From Alopecurus myosuroides (taxonomy: Eukaryota > Streptophyta > Magnoliopsida > Poales > Poaceae), in assembly GCA_028641055.1 (NCBI GenBank), contig CM054058.1:243212187-243276186 (forward strand): a DNA stretch of 64,000 nucleotides. The letters are read 5' to 3'. The notes under the pieces are model-generated. The model searched no databases. It had not been told where the DNA came from and saw only the letters and a list, made by a program, of their open reading frames with translations. The stretch's first letter is position 1. The number at the start of each line of letters is the position of its first letter. Positions 49,001 to 59,050 of this stretch are shown here, in pieces. The translations under genes and the position numbers were made by a program.

Positions 49001-50357
49001 CCTGCGTGTGTGAGCCTACGTGGCCATCACTGCCACTGGCCGGTGGGCCTGCGCATCCCGCGTGGCAAACCAGCAAAAAGCTGGGTTTTAATCCGCGAGG
49101 CGAGGGATCGATCCCTCGCCCTCGGGTGCGAGCGCGTAGCGCGCTGGCCACTGGGGTGCGTTGCTGTTTGTTGACAGGTAAGGGGCATGTTTCGTTTTGA
49201 GGTTCAGTTTCGCGAATAAGCCTGACGAAACTGAACTTGCTGCAGTTATCTGAACCCCGACGAGGAGATCGTGGTCGCCGGCGGCGAGCTGCAGCTGCTC
49301 GTGCTCGGGTGCGTCCAGGGGCAGGTGCAGGCACCGTGCGTGCGTGTGCTTGCAGCGAGGAGAGAAAAGAGAGAGAGAGAGAGAGAGACGGTCTGCTCAC
49401 CGTCTCTGAAGGCGTAGCAGAGGCTCGGGGTAGACGACGGCGGCGACAGAGGCACGGACGGCGGCGACAATCCGGGAGCTTCCAGCCGTGGTTGAGGAAG
49501 CGAGGAGGACGGCGGCAGTACGGGGGCTCGATCCCCGTGCTCAGCCCGCACGGAGGGGAACCATATCGACGGCGATCGCCGGAGGTTCAGAGGTGGTGCT
49601 CGGTGGAGGTGGGTACAGCGAGACAGAGAGAGAGGAGCGGGGCAGAGGGAGGAAGAAATCGGCAGCGCTGCGAGGGAGAGAGGTGGAGGAGGGAGCTTAG
49701 GGCACGGGAGGAGCCCTCGGGCCAAGGTTTTAAGGAGGAGGGCAGCTGCTCCCGGCCGTTCCATCCCTCCTCTGTCGACGTGGGCAGCGCCGATGGCGTG
49801 CCGTACAGAGGAGAGGGACGAGGGGGTACCAGGCCGTGGGGGAAAAGGTTTGGTGGGCTGGGCTCAGCCCACTGCCTGCCCTCTCCCTCTCTGCGTTTTT
49901 TTTTGTTCTGTTTTTCTTTTGCTGAAAAGAAAAAGGAAGAAAAAGCATAGTTTTTAGGGTTAGAAAAATTTGGGTATAATTTTGTATAGGTTAATTATTG
50001 CAACAGCAACATTGTGTAAACTTTTGTTTTCAAAAATTTGAAATTAGTTGCTGTTTGTGAATTTAATTGAATTTGAGCACTTTTTGATATTAACTGAAAT
50101 ATGGAAAAGAAACAATTTAAAGGGTTTGAACTTCCAAGTTATTGGAAACAAAAGATGTGTTTATTTGAATATTTTTATTTGAAAATTGTAACAGACAAGT
50201 ATGAAACAATTTGTTTTGAATTTGGTTTGAAAATTCAAATGGAAAACAATTGCAAAACAAATGCAAACAAAGTAATGGTTATGATGACATGATGCAAAAC
50301 ATAAATTAACAAGAAATAAAACATTCTAGGGGTTGTTTTCATACTTGGGATGTTACA
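46031..50357 (-). repeat. 5' LTR of element C (4327 bp)
   Basis: It is the same length as the 3' LTR, with TGTAACATCCC at 50357 and GGGTGCGACA at 46031 on the minus strand. A TATA-like TTAAAA context lies near 49728-49735 (minus strand), at the same place as in the other LTRs. Hairpin at 49517-49541. No gene is supported in the GC-rich block 48852-49950. Confidence 0.94.
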
Positions 50358-51435
50358 GGGGGGCGGATATTCCATACCTGGAAGTCATTTTTGCTAAGTA
50401 AAAGTTGCGCATCTCTCTGGTAAAACCGGATATTCCAGCCCGAGTGGCTGAAACGGCTCTATTTCGTGGGGACCTATAAAAGGCCCCCTTCTTCCCCGAA
50501 GAGACCAGATCTCTTGAGCGCAAAAATAGCCCCCATTGTTGACCTCCTTGAGCTTTGATATCTCTCTATTCCTTCTTGTTCTTGCCTCCGATTAGAGGAA
50601 AAGAGAGAGGAGATCTAGATCTATATTTGCACCAAACCATCTCTCCTCTTAGTGAGAGAAAGCCTTTGGGATCAAGATCTTGGAGATTCATTTGTTGAGT
50701 TCTTCTTTGTTCTTCCTCTATTCTCCCCCATAGAATTTGTTGCTTTTGTGGGATTTGAGAGTGAAGATTTGAGCACTTCTTGTGTTCTTGCCATTGCATA
50801 GGTTTCATCGGTTTGAGTTCTCCATGATGATTCGTTCGAGTGAAAGGTTGAGAAGCTTGTTACTCTTGGATTCTTAAAGTGCCCTAGACGGTTGATTGTT
50901 GCCTCGCAGCTTTGGAAGATTTTAAGAAGTTGTTGCCATCTCGGAGCTTTGATGGCTCACAGGATATTGTTGGGAGCCTCCAATTAAGTTGTGGAGATTG
51001 CCCCAATCTTGTATAGGATCGGTGACCGCCTTCAAAACTCCCATAGTGGATCGTGGCACTCCCTATTCGTGGATTCACGAGGAGAATAAGGCGAGCCATT
51101 GGGCATTTGGAGTCATTGTGACTCCACACCTCTCCAACGGAGATTAGCTTCCATTGGGAAGTGAACTTAGGGATAAATCATCATATCCACATGTCTCGGT
51201 TATTTCTATAGCTGATATCTTTACTTATGCAATTTAATTTGTGATAGTCATTGAGATTGAAGTAACATATCTTGCTATCACATAGTTGCTTGAATTGTTT
51301 ATCATAAGTTGTTGGTGCACATAGGTGAACCTAGTTTGTTTAGGTTTTGCCTTCATAAATTAAACGCTAGTTTTATTCCGCATTTATTCAATCATTAACC
51401 GTAATTATTTTAAAATGCCTATTCACCCCCCAGGC
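50358..51435 (+). repeat. Second part of the SIRE-like Copia LTR interrupted by C
   Basis: It resumes with GGATATTCC motifs, a TATA box (TATAAAA at 50475-50481), a CCCCCTTCTTCCCC tract and a long untranslated region. It ends with CCTATTCACCCCCCAGGC near 51418-51435, the SIRE-type LTR end. A degenerate PBS and a gag remnant follow, so this is a 5' LTR on the plus strand. Confidence 0.72.
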
Positions 51436-51455
51436 AACATGAGTTTCTTTTCAAT

Positions 51456-51468
51456 TGTTATCAAAGTC
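51456..51468 (+). other. Degenerate primer-binding site of the SIRE-like Copia element
   Basis: TGTTATCAAAGTC is three bases off TGGTATCAGAGCC and lies about 20 bases after the LTR end, the usual spacing in SIRE-type elements. Confidence 0.6.
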
Positions 51469-51508
51469 GGTTCTCTCTTTATAGGGCTTCACCGCCTAGA
51501 GAGTAAGG

Positions 51509-52361
51509 ATGCCGCTTAGGGTATTAGTGCATAATGACACTTTTATATTCAATGGCATAAATTATTATTTTTGGAAAATGAATATGCTTAATATTTTTAA
51601 GACATGGATCCAATTATAGAGAAAATTGTAGATACGGAGTTTTCTTCTCCAAATGGCCTAGATTGATCTTTATAGGACGAGAAAAACTTATACCTCAATT
51701 CTCAAACTACTAATGTGTTTTTCAAATATGTGAGCATTGTAGTTCTTGATTCAATCTTTCCCTTTTTTGGAAAACTCATGAGATATGGACCAAGCTTCAT
51801 GATAAATATGACGTGTCCAAAAATTGTGGGAATGATTATTCTCCCTCCACCTCCGGGCGTGATAAGTTCTCAACTTCTTCTACTTCAGCAACGTGTGGAA
51901 AGCCACAACATAATGCTATGGTGAGTAGCGACAAATATTGCAATTTTTATAGTAAGCTTATTGTTGATGATTCTTCATCTCTATCTTATTGCAATGCTTC
52001 GTCTATGGACTTAAACATATCTAGAACCCAAAATGATTTACATGCTTGTGTTGATAGTCCATGCATATCAAATAGAAATTCCTTGACTAAATCTTATGAT
52101 GATATATATGCTTGATACATCTTGTTGCCATAATAAAAATGGTTGTATTTCCTGTTGTCCTTGTGTTACTAACCTTGTAGAAGAAACTCAACATTCCATG
52201 GAAAAAGATGCGAATTTAAGTGGTGCTTAAAGTAATAGTTCATCATCATCTACCATATCTCACTTATGCCTTATGGCTAAAGGTTCAAAGGTAGCTCCTA
52301 CTTTGAAAACCAATGTTTCTAGTGATGATGATGATGATGATAATAATGACAATAATAATAA
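51509..52361 (+). pseudogene. Decayed SIRE/Maximus-like Copia gag
   Basis: After ATG at 51509 the sequence reads, through frame breaks, a gag start of the form FNGINYYFWKMNMLNIFKTW, recognisable as the Copia 'F-G-x-N-Y-x-x-W' entry. Later segments include a Ser-rich stretch, LVEETQHSMEKD (near 52170-52210) and SHLCLMAKGSKVAPTLKTN followed by an Asp/Asn run (52258-52361). These match the linear order of SIRE-type gag as I know it. Many stops, indels and deletions are present. It is cut at about 52361 by element F sequence. Confidence 0.68.
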
Positions 52362-52684
52362 TGTTTCTAGGGACGGAACCTTGGCCGGAACTTCCGCACA
52401 TCGGAACTTCCGCTGATGCGCCAGAACTTCCATGGTGCCGGAACTTCCGGCTATGGTTCCGAGCCAACTTCCGTTGTAGAATACGCAGATCCAGTATGTG
52501 GAGTGTAAACCCGGAAGTAGGAAGCGGCAGTTCTGTCGGAACTTCCGCCAGGCGGAACTTCCGCTCGAGCACCTAGAACTTCCGCCACGTGGAACTTTGC
52601 GAGGAAAATTCCCTGAAATGTCAGGAGATAAAAACACGAATCGAGTCGATCATTAAAACTGATAGGAAGGCAGATGAACTTTCA
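52362..52684 (-). repeat. Partial 3' LTR of element F with GGAACTTCCG repeats
   Basis: On the minus strand the LTR starts TGAAAGTTCATCTGCC at 52684, right after the polypurine tract. Between about 52379 and 52600 there are eight or so copies or near-copies of GGAACTTCCG, each close to palindromic. The LTR end is missing or very close, so this is a fragment. Confidence 0.6.
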
Positions 52685-52697
52685 ATCTCCCCCTTTT
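52685..52697 (-). other. Polypurine tract of element F
   Basis: AAAAAGGGGGAGAT on the minus strand, directly before the LTR start, is the characteristic Copia SIRE-type tract. From about 52700 to 53082 I see nothing coding. Confidence 0.75.
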
Positions 52698-53082
52698 TGA
52701 TGGATTGATGACAACACCAATTCGTGGCGTTAAGGGCTTAAGAAGGAGCGGATATCTTCCATTGTTGTGTGCATCTTTTGGGTGTTTGAAAGCTTAATGA
52801 CCCTACAACTAGAGATACACTCCCCTTAAACTTTTATGACCCATACAAGAGATAATATGACACAATGAATAATAATAAGATAGATAGATAACAAGCTGCA
52901 ACCTAATAAGTTTCAAACACATGACCAAGGTCCAAACTAAACACGGAGACACAAGTTATAAGAACGAATGAAAATCGAACTTATGACTCCACCCTTGCAA
53001 CAACCCGAGAAAGCCTAATAAAACACTTCTCCCCCTTTGGCATCAAGGACACCAAAAAGGGAGGAATGCGATGCTAGCGACC

Positions 53083-54439
53083 CTACGGAGGATTACTCCG
53101 CCCCATGGTGAACCGGGGTACGAGGAGGTTCTTCACGCTAAGGGGCTTCATCATCACTCCAAAAGTTGTGCTCGGAGATCCACACATCCTTGGGAGTAAT
53201 AGCTTCCTCAGAACCTGTAGGAGACACGGGAAGATCCATCTTGCCATAATAGCCTTCTTACGAGAAGCAGCCTTCTTCTTGTAGACATGATCATCATAGA
53301 GACGGTCCTGTATATCGATCTGAAGACAAAAGGTCTTGTGCACTTTGAGCCGCACCTTCTTGAACCATCCAGGAGCCACAACAGGAGGAGGAGGACCATG
53401 AGCACGAGCAAAAGAGGCAGCCTTGGGCTTCTTGACGTGAAACTTCTTGATAGGATGCTCAGTGAGTTTCGTGGAGAGATCAAGCCAAGCACCATTCTTT
53501 GCCTCGCTCCAACGAGCACATATGAGCTTCATGATGTAAGGTGCAAAGAGAGGGGCATGCTGATGGTCAATGATAGCAAGATAGAGCTCCTCAACTATGA
53601 ACTTCACAACATCCGACTTCTCATTAGAACCTTGCTTCTCCTTGGTCCAAAACAGGAGATCAACAACAAACCCATGAACCTCGTCCTAGTTTCCCACATG
53701 AGGAATGAGAGTCTCACGGTAGATATGGTGCATAATCTCATAGGGAGAGGAGATCACCAGTCTGCCCAGGGGTGCCATCTTCAACTACGAGCTCATCCAA
53801 CTCCTCATAGGGCATATAGCGCCCAGTGCCATGGCAAGTCTAGCCACCAAGAGAATATCCCAGAGCCTCCCCAAACTGCTCAAATGTGGCCTCAAGAGGA
53901 GTGTCATTGGTCATCCAGCGCATTGTGTTGGCGGTGTCAATGTGGACAGTCGAGAAGAACTAAAGAATGAGAAACTCGTGAAACCAGCAGTTGAGCTGCA
54001 TGAGATCAATAAGACCTGTACCCTTCACAGAGGGCAAGAGCTTCATCGAAATATCCCTGATGCTTGGGATGCCCCATATTCTCAATGTTGATGGAGTGCT
54101 TCTCAGTAACTCTAGTCTTCATACTCAGATAGACCTCATTGTACACCCGCTCTTGATCATTGGTGTAGAAGAACGGGTTGACCACATCCGCAGTACGATC
54201 TTGATCATAGGGGTTCTGGTCACGGTACTGCTTGTAGAGATGAGGCCTCCACTTGTTGAAATGGAGAACTGAAGGAGGCTTGGATGCAACAGATTTCTTG
54301 ATGGACTTCGCAAATCATGGTGGTCGTTTCTTCTTGTCAAGTGCCCTCTGTCTAGCAGTCTTGGTAGTAGTAGGCATAACCTCAGATCTTTCTCAATGTC
54401 ATCCTTAATGGTGCGCTGCTTCTTGCGAGAATAGGACAA
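53083..54439 (-). pseudogene. Extra ORF after pol in element F, broken
   Basis: On the minus strand, homologous-looking coding segments run from an N-terminal basic part (SYSRKKQRTIKDD) through NKWRPHLYKQYRDQNPYDQD and MKTRVTEKHSINIENMGHP to an open C-terminal frame at 53607-53083 (KFIVEELYLAIIDHQHAPL, then ICARWSEAKNGAW). Frames shift near 53755 and there is a TAG near 53688, among other breaks. It occupies the position where some SIRE elements have an env-like ORF, but I see no signal peptide or transmembrane segment in the readable parts. It resembles hypothetical proteins annotated in cereal genomes near such elements. The function is unknown. Confidence 0.5.
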
Positions 54440-54539
54440 AGCTGGTCCACCTGAAAGTGGGAGAGTGAGGGAACTAGGATAAGGTCACAAGCTATGAGCG
54501 GAATAGATATGACAAGGTAATATGAAACAAAAATTAAAT

Positions 54540-55270
54540 AGGAGCCGGAAGTTACGGTGAAGAACCAGAAGTTCCGCTTAGGGACAAAAACGAAACTTGC
54601 AGAAACTATACAGATCTGCTAGTTTAGGTAACGGTTCCGAGAGGAACCAAACCATCAATCCTTAAGCGGAGCAAAAACAACCCCAAACGCTTAACTACCC
54701 GGATCCTAGATGCAATCTTTGAAACTATTACCAAGTTATATCATACATAGAGAGGGGAAACATCCTCCACGGAGTTTTAACCAAACAACTAGCCTAGGGT
54801 TCCAATCTCAAGTGGAAGAACTAGGGTTTCAAAATATAAAAGCCCTAGAGCAAGAAGGGTTAGGGAAAGGTACTCGAGGCCATGGAGGAGAGAAAGAGGA
54901 CGGCCCCCTCCTAGGGCATATCTGACGCGGCGGCGAAGGTGACGGCGAGCAGGGGAGGCGGATCTCCAGCGAGGGGGCGACAGCTGGAGGTTGTGGGGAG
55001 TGGCAGGAGGAGAGGAAAAAAAAGGAATGGAGCCCTAACTCGCCCACTCTCGCACGTATGCATAAGAAACGAATACTGAAGGGTCGTAAGTTCCGGGCGA
55101 CAACCGGAAGTTCCGCCCAGGGAAATCGACGAACTAATTCCCGAGCGGCCAAAAGTTCCGGTTTCTGGCCGGAAGTTCCGCTCACCAGGAAATTCTAAGA
55201 ATTTTCCCGGGGGCGGAAGTTCCAGTCTGAGGCTGGAAGTTCTGGAACTAGAGTTTTAGTAGGAATTGGA
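54540..55270. repeat. Spacer with CGGAAGTTCCG-type palindromic motifs
   Basis: Motifs such as CCGGAAGTTCCG, AAAGTTCCGG and CGGAAGTTCC cluster at 54540-54590 and 55085-55240. They are like those in the F LTR at 52379-52600 but on the other strand. Between them is a TATAAAAGCCCTAG stretch (54834 on) and a GC-rich block with no supported gene. It may be a captured or old LTR piece within F. Confidence 0.45.
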
Positions 55271-55734
55271 TCAAAGGATAGCTTGTGCTTAGAATTTTTC
55301 AGAGAGAGAGGCTAAGGGGTATGGGTTTTGACTTGGGTTAGTGGCGAAACTGACCAAGAGGAAAGAGACCACCCAAGTTTGCAAGATCAAAGAAATAAAA
55401 CCAAAAATTGGTGTCTTTCCGAAAGAACAAAAGAAAACGAGAAGCCTCAAGGAAATACCAAATAAAAGTCAACCTCTCTAAAAAGAAGGTTGGTGGCCGT
55501 AGCCACCATGTTTGAGTGTGTGTTTTGACGCCACGAAGATGTATCTTGGGCCCAAAAGCACTAGTCACAATTAAGCGCAATAAGACACAAAATGACTAGA
55601 TATGCATGAAGTTTTGATTTTTGCATGATAAGAGGAGTGTTGACTCACGGATTGAGTTATGCTCCACCCTATATCCATGCCTACATCCAAAGTAAATAAC
55701 ATGTGTAATTGAGGTATGTATGCAATGTATCAAG

Positions 55735-56030
55735 TGAAGTTAGACGAATCTATGACATTTAGTTCATTCCTCAAAGCTCGAAATCTTGGTTCATCAAGTG
55801 CCTTCATGAAAATATCCGCAAGTTGATCTTGGTTGACACATAAGAGAGATCAATATCACCCTTCTCAACATGACCCCGAATGAAATGGTGAAGAATCTTG
55901 ATGCGCTTGGTCTTGGAGTGAAGAACGGGGTTGTAGGCGATCTTGATGACACTTTCATTGTCACATAGAAGAGACACTTGTCAAAATTGACACCATAATC
56001 CTTCAAGATTTGCCTTATCCATAGCAATTG
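55735..56030 (-). pseudogene. Copia RNase H C-terminal fragment of element F
   Basis: Across frameshifts it reads LLWIRQILKDYGVNFDK, CDNESVIKIAYNPVLHSKTK, HHFIRGHVEKGDIDLSYVST and LDEPRFRALRNELNVIDSS-like segments. This is the standard end of Copia RNase H, including the catalytic CDN Asp. It starts abruptly at 56030, next to the CACTA-like terminus, so the rest of pol is displaced or lost. The 55271-55734 interval is non-coding tail. Confidence 0.8.
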
Positions 56031-56034
56031 AGCA

Positions 56035-56420
56035 TATACTAGTAGAAAACTGAGTATTAGAGACCGTTACTAGAGGCGATTTTACCCTTGAAAAAAAAGT
56101 AGACTCGGAAACACTACCCCTCAGCCGGTTTGCATAGATAAACCGCTTGTAAAGAAAAGCCCGGCTCCAATAAGCTCTGATCTACGACGGGCCAAAATCA
56201 AACCCCGCCTCCCATGATCTATAAGATGGTTGCGAAATATAACCGACGTTGTGGCCTACATTATAGGAGCCGGTCTGTATTAAGCACGACCTCAAAGTAT
56301 GCGCATGTCGGTCTAGAAAAGCTCCCGGCTCATAAGTTTTTTTAGACGATCTATTTGAAAGAACAATGAGCGGGCCGGGCTTGCACGCACTTAGGTCGTC
56401 CACCAATTTTTTTCATAAAT
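56035..56420. mobile_element. CACTA-like transposon terminus with subterminal repeats
   Basis: TACTAGTAGAAAACTGAG at 56035 resembles the CACTA terminal CACTAGTAGAAAA with its first base changed. It is followed by short GC-rich subterminal motifs (CCGGTTTG, CCGGCTCC, CCGGTCTGTATTAAGCACGA, CCCGGCTCATAAG) typical of such ends. It interrupts Copia RNase H. I did not find the opposite end or a TNP2-type transposase, so the extent is unknown. The 56421-56808 interval holds nothing I can identify. Confidence 0.5.
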
Positions 56421-56808
56421 ATCTCTTCCACAAAGAAAATAGTCCGGATTGATTACCTATTCGTGTTATATTATTTTGCCTACAAAACACTGCAACATCA
56501 TATCAAAGAGCAATGGACTTCAAATATTGGTTCAAATTTTATTTAAATATCCAATTTGAAATTTGACTCAAATTTGATATGAAAGCACAATGGCATTTTA
56601 CATCTCCGGGTTTGCCTAGCTGGGATATTCCGTGGTTTCACAAAAGCTTGTTTCTAAATAAGTACGCGCTACATTATTTCAGAGCGCGCCTAGAGAGCGC
56701 ACTTAAACTGTTCGACAGAAGTACAAAAAATATACGATCTTGTTTAGTAACTGAACAAGAAAAACATACTGAAACAACAACGCCTAGCAATGTTAACTAG
56801 ACACTATC

Positions 56809-57980
56809 TTATTCGTTCTCCTCTTTAACCTCCTTTTTAATCTCCTCCTTGACCTCTTCTTTTATCAGGGGATCCGCCTCTTCTTTGATCTCCTCTTTGA
56901 TCACCACTAATTTTATTAGGGGATCCACATCTTCTTTAATCTCCTCTTTGACCTCTTCTTCACTAGACTCCACGTCCATGTCGCTGAGATTATATTCTTC
57001 ATTGGTCTCCTCGGTGCTCACCTTTTCAAATGTAAGCTGGATGTACCGTGGCTTGATCTCTACCTTGATGGCGAAGAGATCACCTCTGCGCATATGCGAG
57101 AGACGGTAGAATGCAGGCCGTTGTCTAGTGAACGCGATGTAATCGCCTTGTAAGAAATATGTTCCGAGCATCGGGAAATCTCTCGTGCATAGACGTGAGA
57201 TTCCATAAGTTGGTAGTGTATACCCATATTCTACCTAGACGTTCAAATGCTGACCAAAATAACATGAATATTGTATAAGAAAAGTGTAAACGAATCATAA
57301 AAGTGTAAATGAATCATAAAATCGGTGTAAATGATACCAGAGCATCCTCATCTATATCAGACTCCATACTGTGCACGTAGACCTGAGGGATCTCAAAGAA
57401 CTCGCCAGGATCCAATTCCCTTGTCGCATCCTTGAATAAAGCGAAAGATATCACATTCATTTATGAAAAACTGACTTCTGACGGGTTGTCAAATATGGTC
57501 TTCAGTAGAGAAGTCCCTCACCATTTGTGAACTTGTTCTAACTCTGATCAAAGAGACAAGGACATTCAGTTTGAAAACTATGAACTAATCAATATGTAAA
57601 AAAATAACACAACATATACTAACATACCACAATTTTTAACCTGAGCTTTCGGAGCATTTCTTTGGTCAGTCAGTTTAATATGAAACAATTTATCCGTTTC
57701 ATCATACGTGAACTTGACATTATCATTGACTGTGATGCCATAGCATACACAAAAAGCTGTTCACTCCGGTCCACATATATCGAACTGAATATGGACTGCA
57801 ATTTACATGCCCACACCTATCGCCCAAACAGACATCACATTTCTCCATGTAGAAGTGGTATATGTCTCCCCGTGCACACTTACAAACCATCCAGTTCTTA
57901 TGGGTGCCAGCGGCAAGGCTATGACAATGGAAATCCTCTGCGCCTCGAATCCTCCTCCTCTCTGCCTCCTTCAATACCAC
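56809..57980 (-). pseudogene. Broken multi-exon gene with Glu/Lys-rich repeat tail
   Basis: On the minus strand the 3' exon (57234-56809) reads VEYGYTLPTYGISRLCTRDF, then LGTYFLQGDYIAFTRQRP. It ends in an acidic tail with repeats of the type DPLIKEEVKEEIKKEVKEE. A 93-base exon (57430-57338, DATRELDPGEFFEIPQVYVH) joins it in phase through a GT-AG intron (57337-57235). Upstream, 57980-57628 encodes a Cys-rich segment (NWMVCKCARGD, EKCDVCLGDRCGHVNCSPYS) and then, after a frameshift near 57750, FTYDETDKLFHIKLTDQRN with a GT donor at 57627. The connection between 57627 and 57430 is unclear. I do not recognise the family. It may be cargo of the CACTA-like element. Confidence 0.5.
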
Positions 57981-58128
57981 TACTATTGCTCTGTGCTATG
58001 TCCTTGTTCTTTCCTAGGGTTTTCTCTGGGGTTCTCTCGACGGAAAGCAGGGGAAGAAGACCATGTGGGCCATCAGCGATATCCCCCTAGTAAACAAGTT
58101 CTCCTCCCGGCCCTACTCTGGACAGGTG

Positions 58129-58562
58129 TAGTCTAGTTGGACGGTCCGCGTTTTTTCCGGTAAGTCCACATATTTTGTAACTAGTTTAAAATTTAAATTA
58201 AATGAAAAAATTGCCGAAAACCAAAATAAGTAGGCAAGGCGTCATATTTACGTCATGTAAGCTTCAGTTTAATAATATGAGGTCAAAATGCAGAAAATAT
58301 GTTGGTTTACCCTACTTCGTAGCGGAAGGTTTTAGCGACAATTTGAGAGACCTAGTGGTACATGGCCCTTATATGTGCTTACCAACCATTTAAAATTCCT
58401 TTATTCAATTTTATCATTAAACCTAATCTTGCATGAAGTAAATATGGTACCATGCCAACTTATTTTGGTTTTCGGCAATTTTTTCATTTAATTTACATTT
58501 TTCAAGTAGTTACAAGAAATGTGGACTTCTCCATATATATTCGGACCATCCAAATGACACTA
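58129..58562. mobile_element. MITE, 434 bp with about 108-bp terminal inverted repeats
   Basis: 58129-58236 and 58453-58562 are inverted copies with scattered mismatches. The inner 48 bases (58190-58236 against 58453-58500) have one to two mismatches. The centre (58237-58452) is AT-rich and non-coding. The outer edge TAGT...TTGGA(C/T)GGTCCG matches on both sides. Flanks show no convincing target duplication. Long inverted repeats suggest a Mutator-like or foldback origin, but the superfamily is not determined. Confidence 0.8.
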
Positions 58563-58984
58563 GGGCTAGAATTGTACGAAGCACGCCAACAATCCCCTCT
58601 TGGATACCGTCGATGAAGAGCTCGCTGGTCTCCTAGACTGTGCCTCTGCATGTGCCAAGGACATGCGTTGCAACGTCCGCGCGACATGTCTCGATAATGA
58701 TGGTTGTGCCATCAATTGCGGACAATGCTCGTCCAGGCACGTGGAAAATTGGGGTTGTGCCACCACTAGCTCCATCGCAGCAGAGCATCAGAGCCTAGTC
58801 ACGCCGCGTCGTAAATTGGGGATGTGCCACTAGCTAGGCCACGGCAGAGTGTCAATGCCCAGTCCCATCGCATGGAAAAATGGGTTTGTGCAACGCGGAA
58901 CATCGCCGGAATCATCAATGCTCCATCTCGTCGCCCCCTTTCCCTTTATAATTCCCCTGTTTCCCACCCCATCTGCATCTCTCA
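58563..58984 (+). repeat. Upstream region with degenerate 64-67-bp repeats and a TATA-like site
   Basis: Imperfect repeats end in AAATTGGGGTTGTGCCAC, AAATTGGGGATGTGCCAC and AAAATGGGTTTGTGCAAC, near 58746-58764, 58812-58830 and 58876-58893. A TTTATAATT at about 58945-58953 precedes the GC-rich gene by roughly 100 bases. Open frames on both strands here look incidental. Confidence 0.4.
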
Positions 58985-59050
58985 GTGGAAGCAGCAACAA
59001 CATCTCCGATCCTCTTCTCTCTCGTGATCTTGTGCGACCATGTACTCGCA

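Larger units (their letters stand above)
35707..50357 (-). mobile_element. Element C: complete chromodomain Ty3/gypsy retrotransposon (14.65 kb)
   Basis: Both LTRs are exactly 4327 bp (35707-40033 and 46031-50357), with a 5997-bp internal region. The order on the minus strand is 5' LTR, PBS, leader, ORF0, gag, pol with integrase and chromodomain, polypurine tract, 3' LTR. Flanks GGTGG (35702-35706) and GGGGG (50358-50362) agree in four of five bases and are a plausible mutated target duplication inside a G-run. Coding breaks: one nonsense codon in gag and one frameshift in RT. It is the best reference copy here for reading A and B. Confidence 0.95.
52362..56030 (-). mobile_element. Element F: 3' end of another Copia element
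   Basis: On the minus strand the order is RNase H tail (56030-55735), a spacer rich in CGGAAGTTCCG motifs (about 55270-54540), an extra broken ORF (54439-53083), a spacer, a polypurine tract (52697-52685) and the start of a 3' LTR (52684 downward). It lies antisense within the SIRE-like gag of the neighbouring element. The left edge near 52362 and the short LTR (about 320 bp) suggest truncation. Confidence 0.62.

Noticed and set aside
58600..58833. 77-codon Cys-rich plus-strand frame (and overlapping minus-strand frames)
   Set aside because: It consists of degenerate 64-67-bp repeats. The Cys pattern follows from the repeated GTTGTGCC units, and there is no other support.
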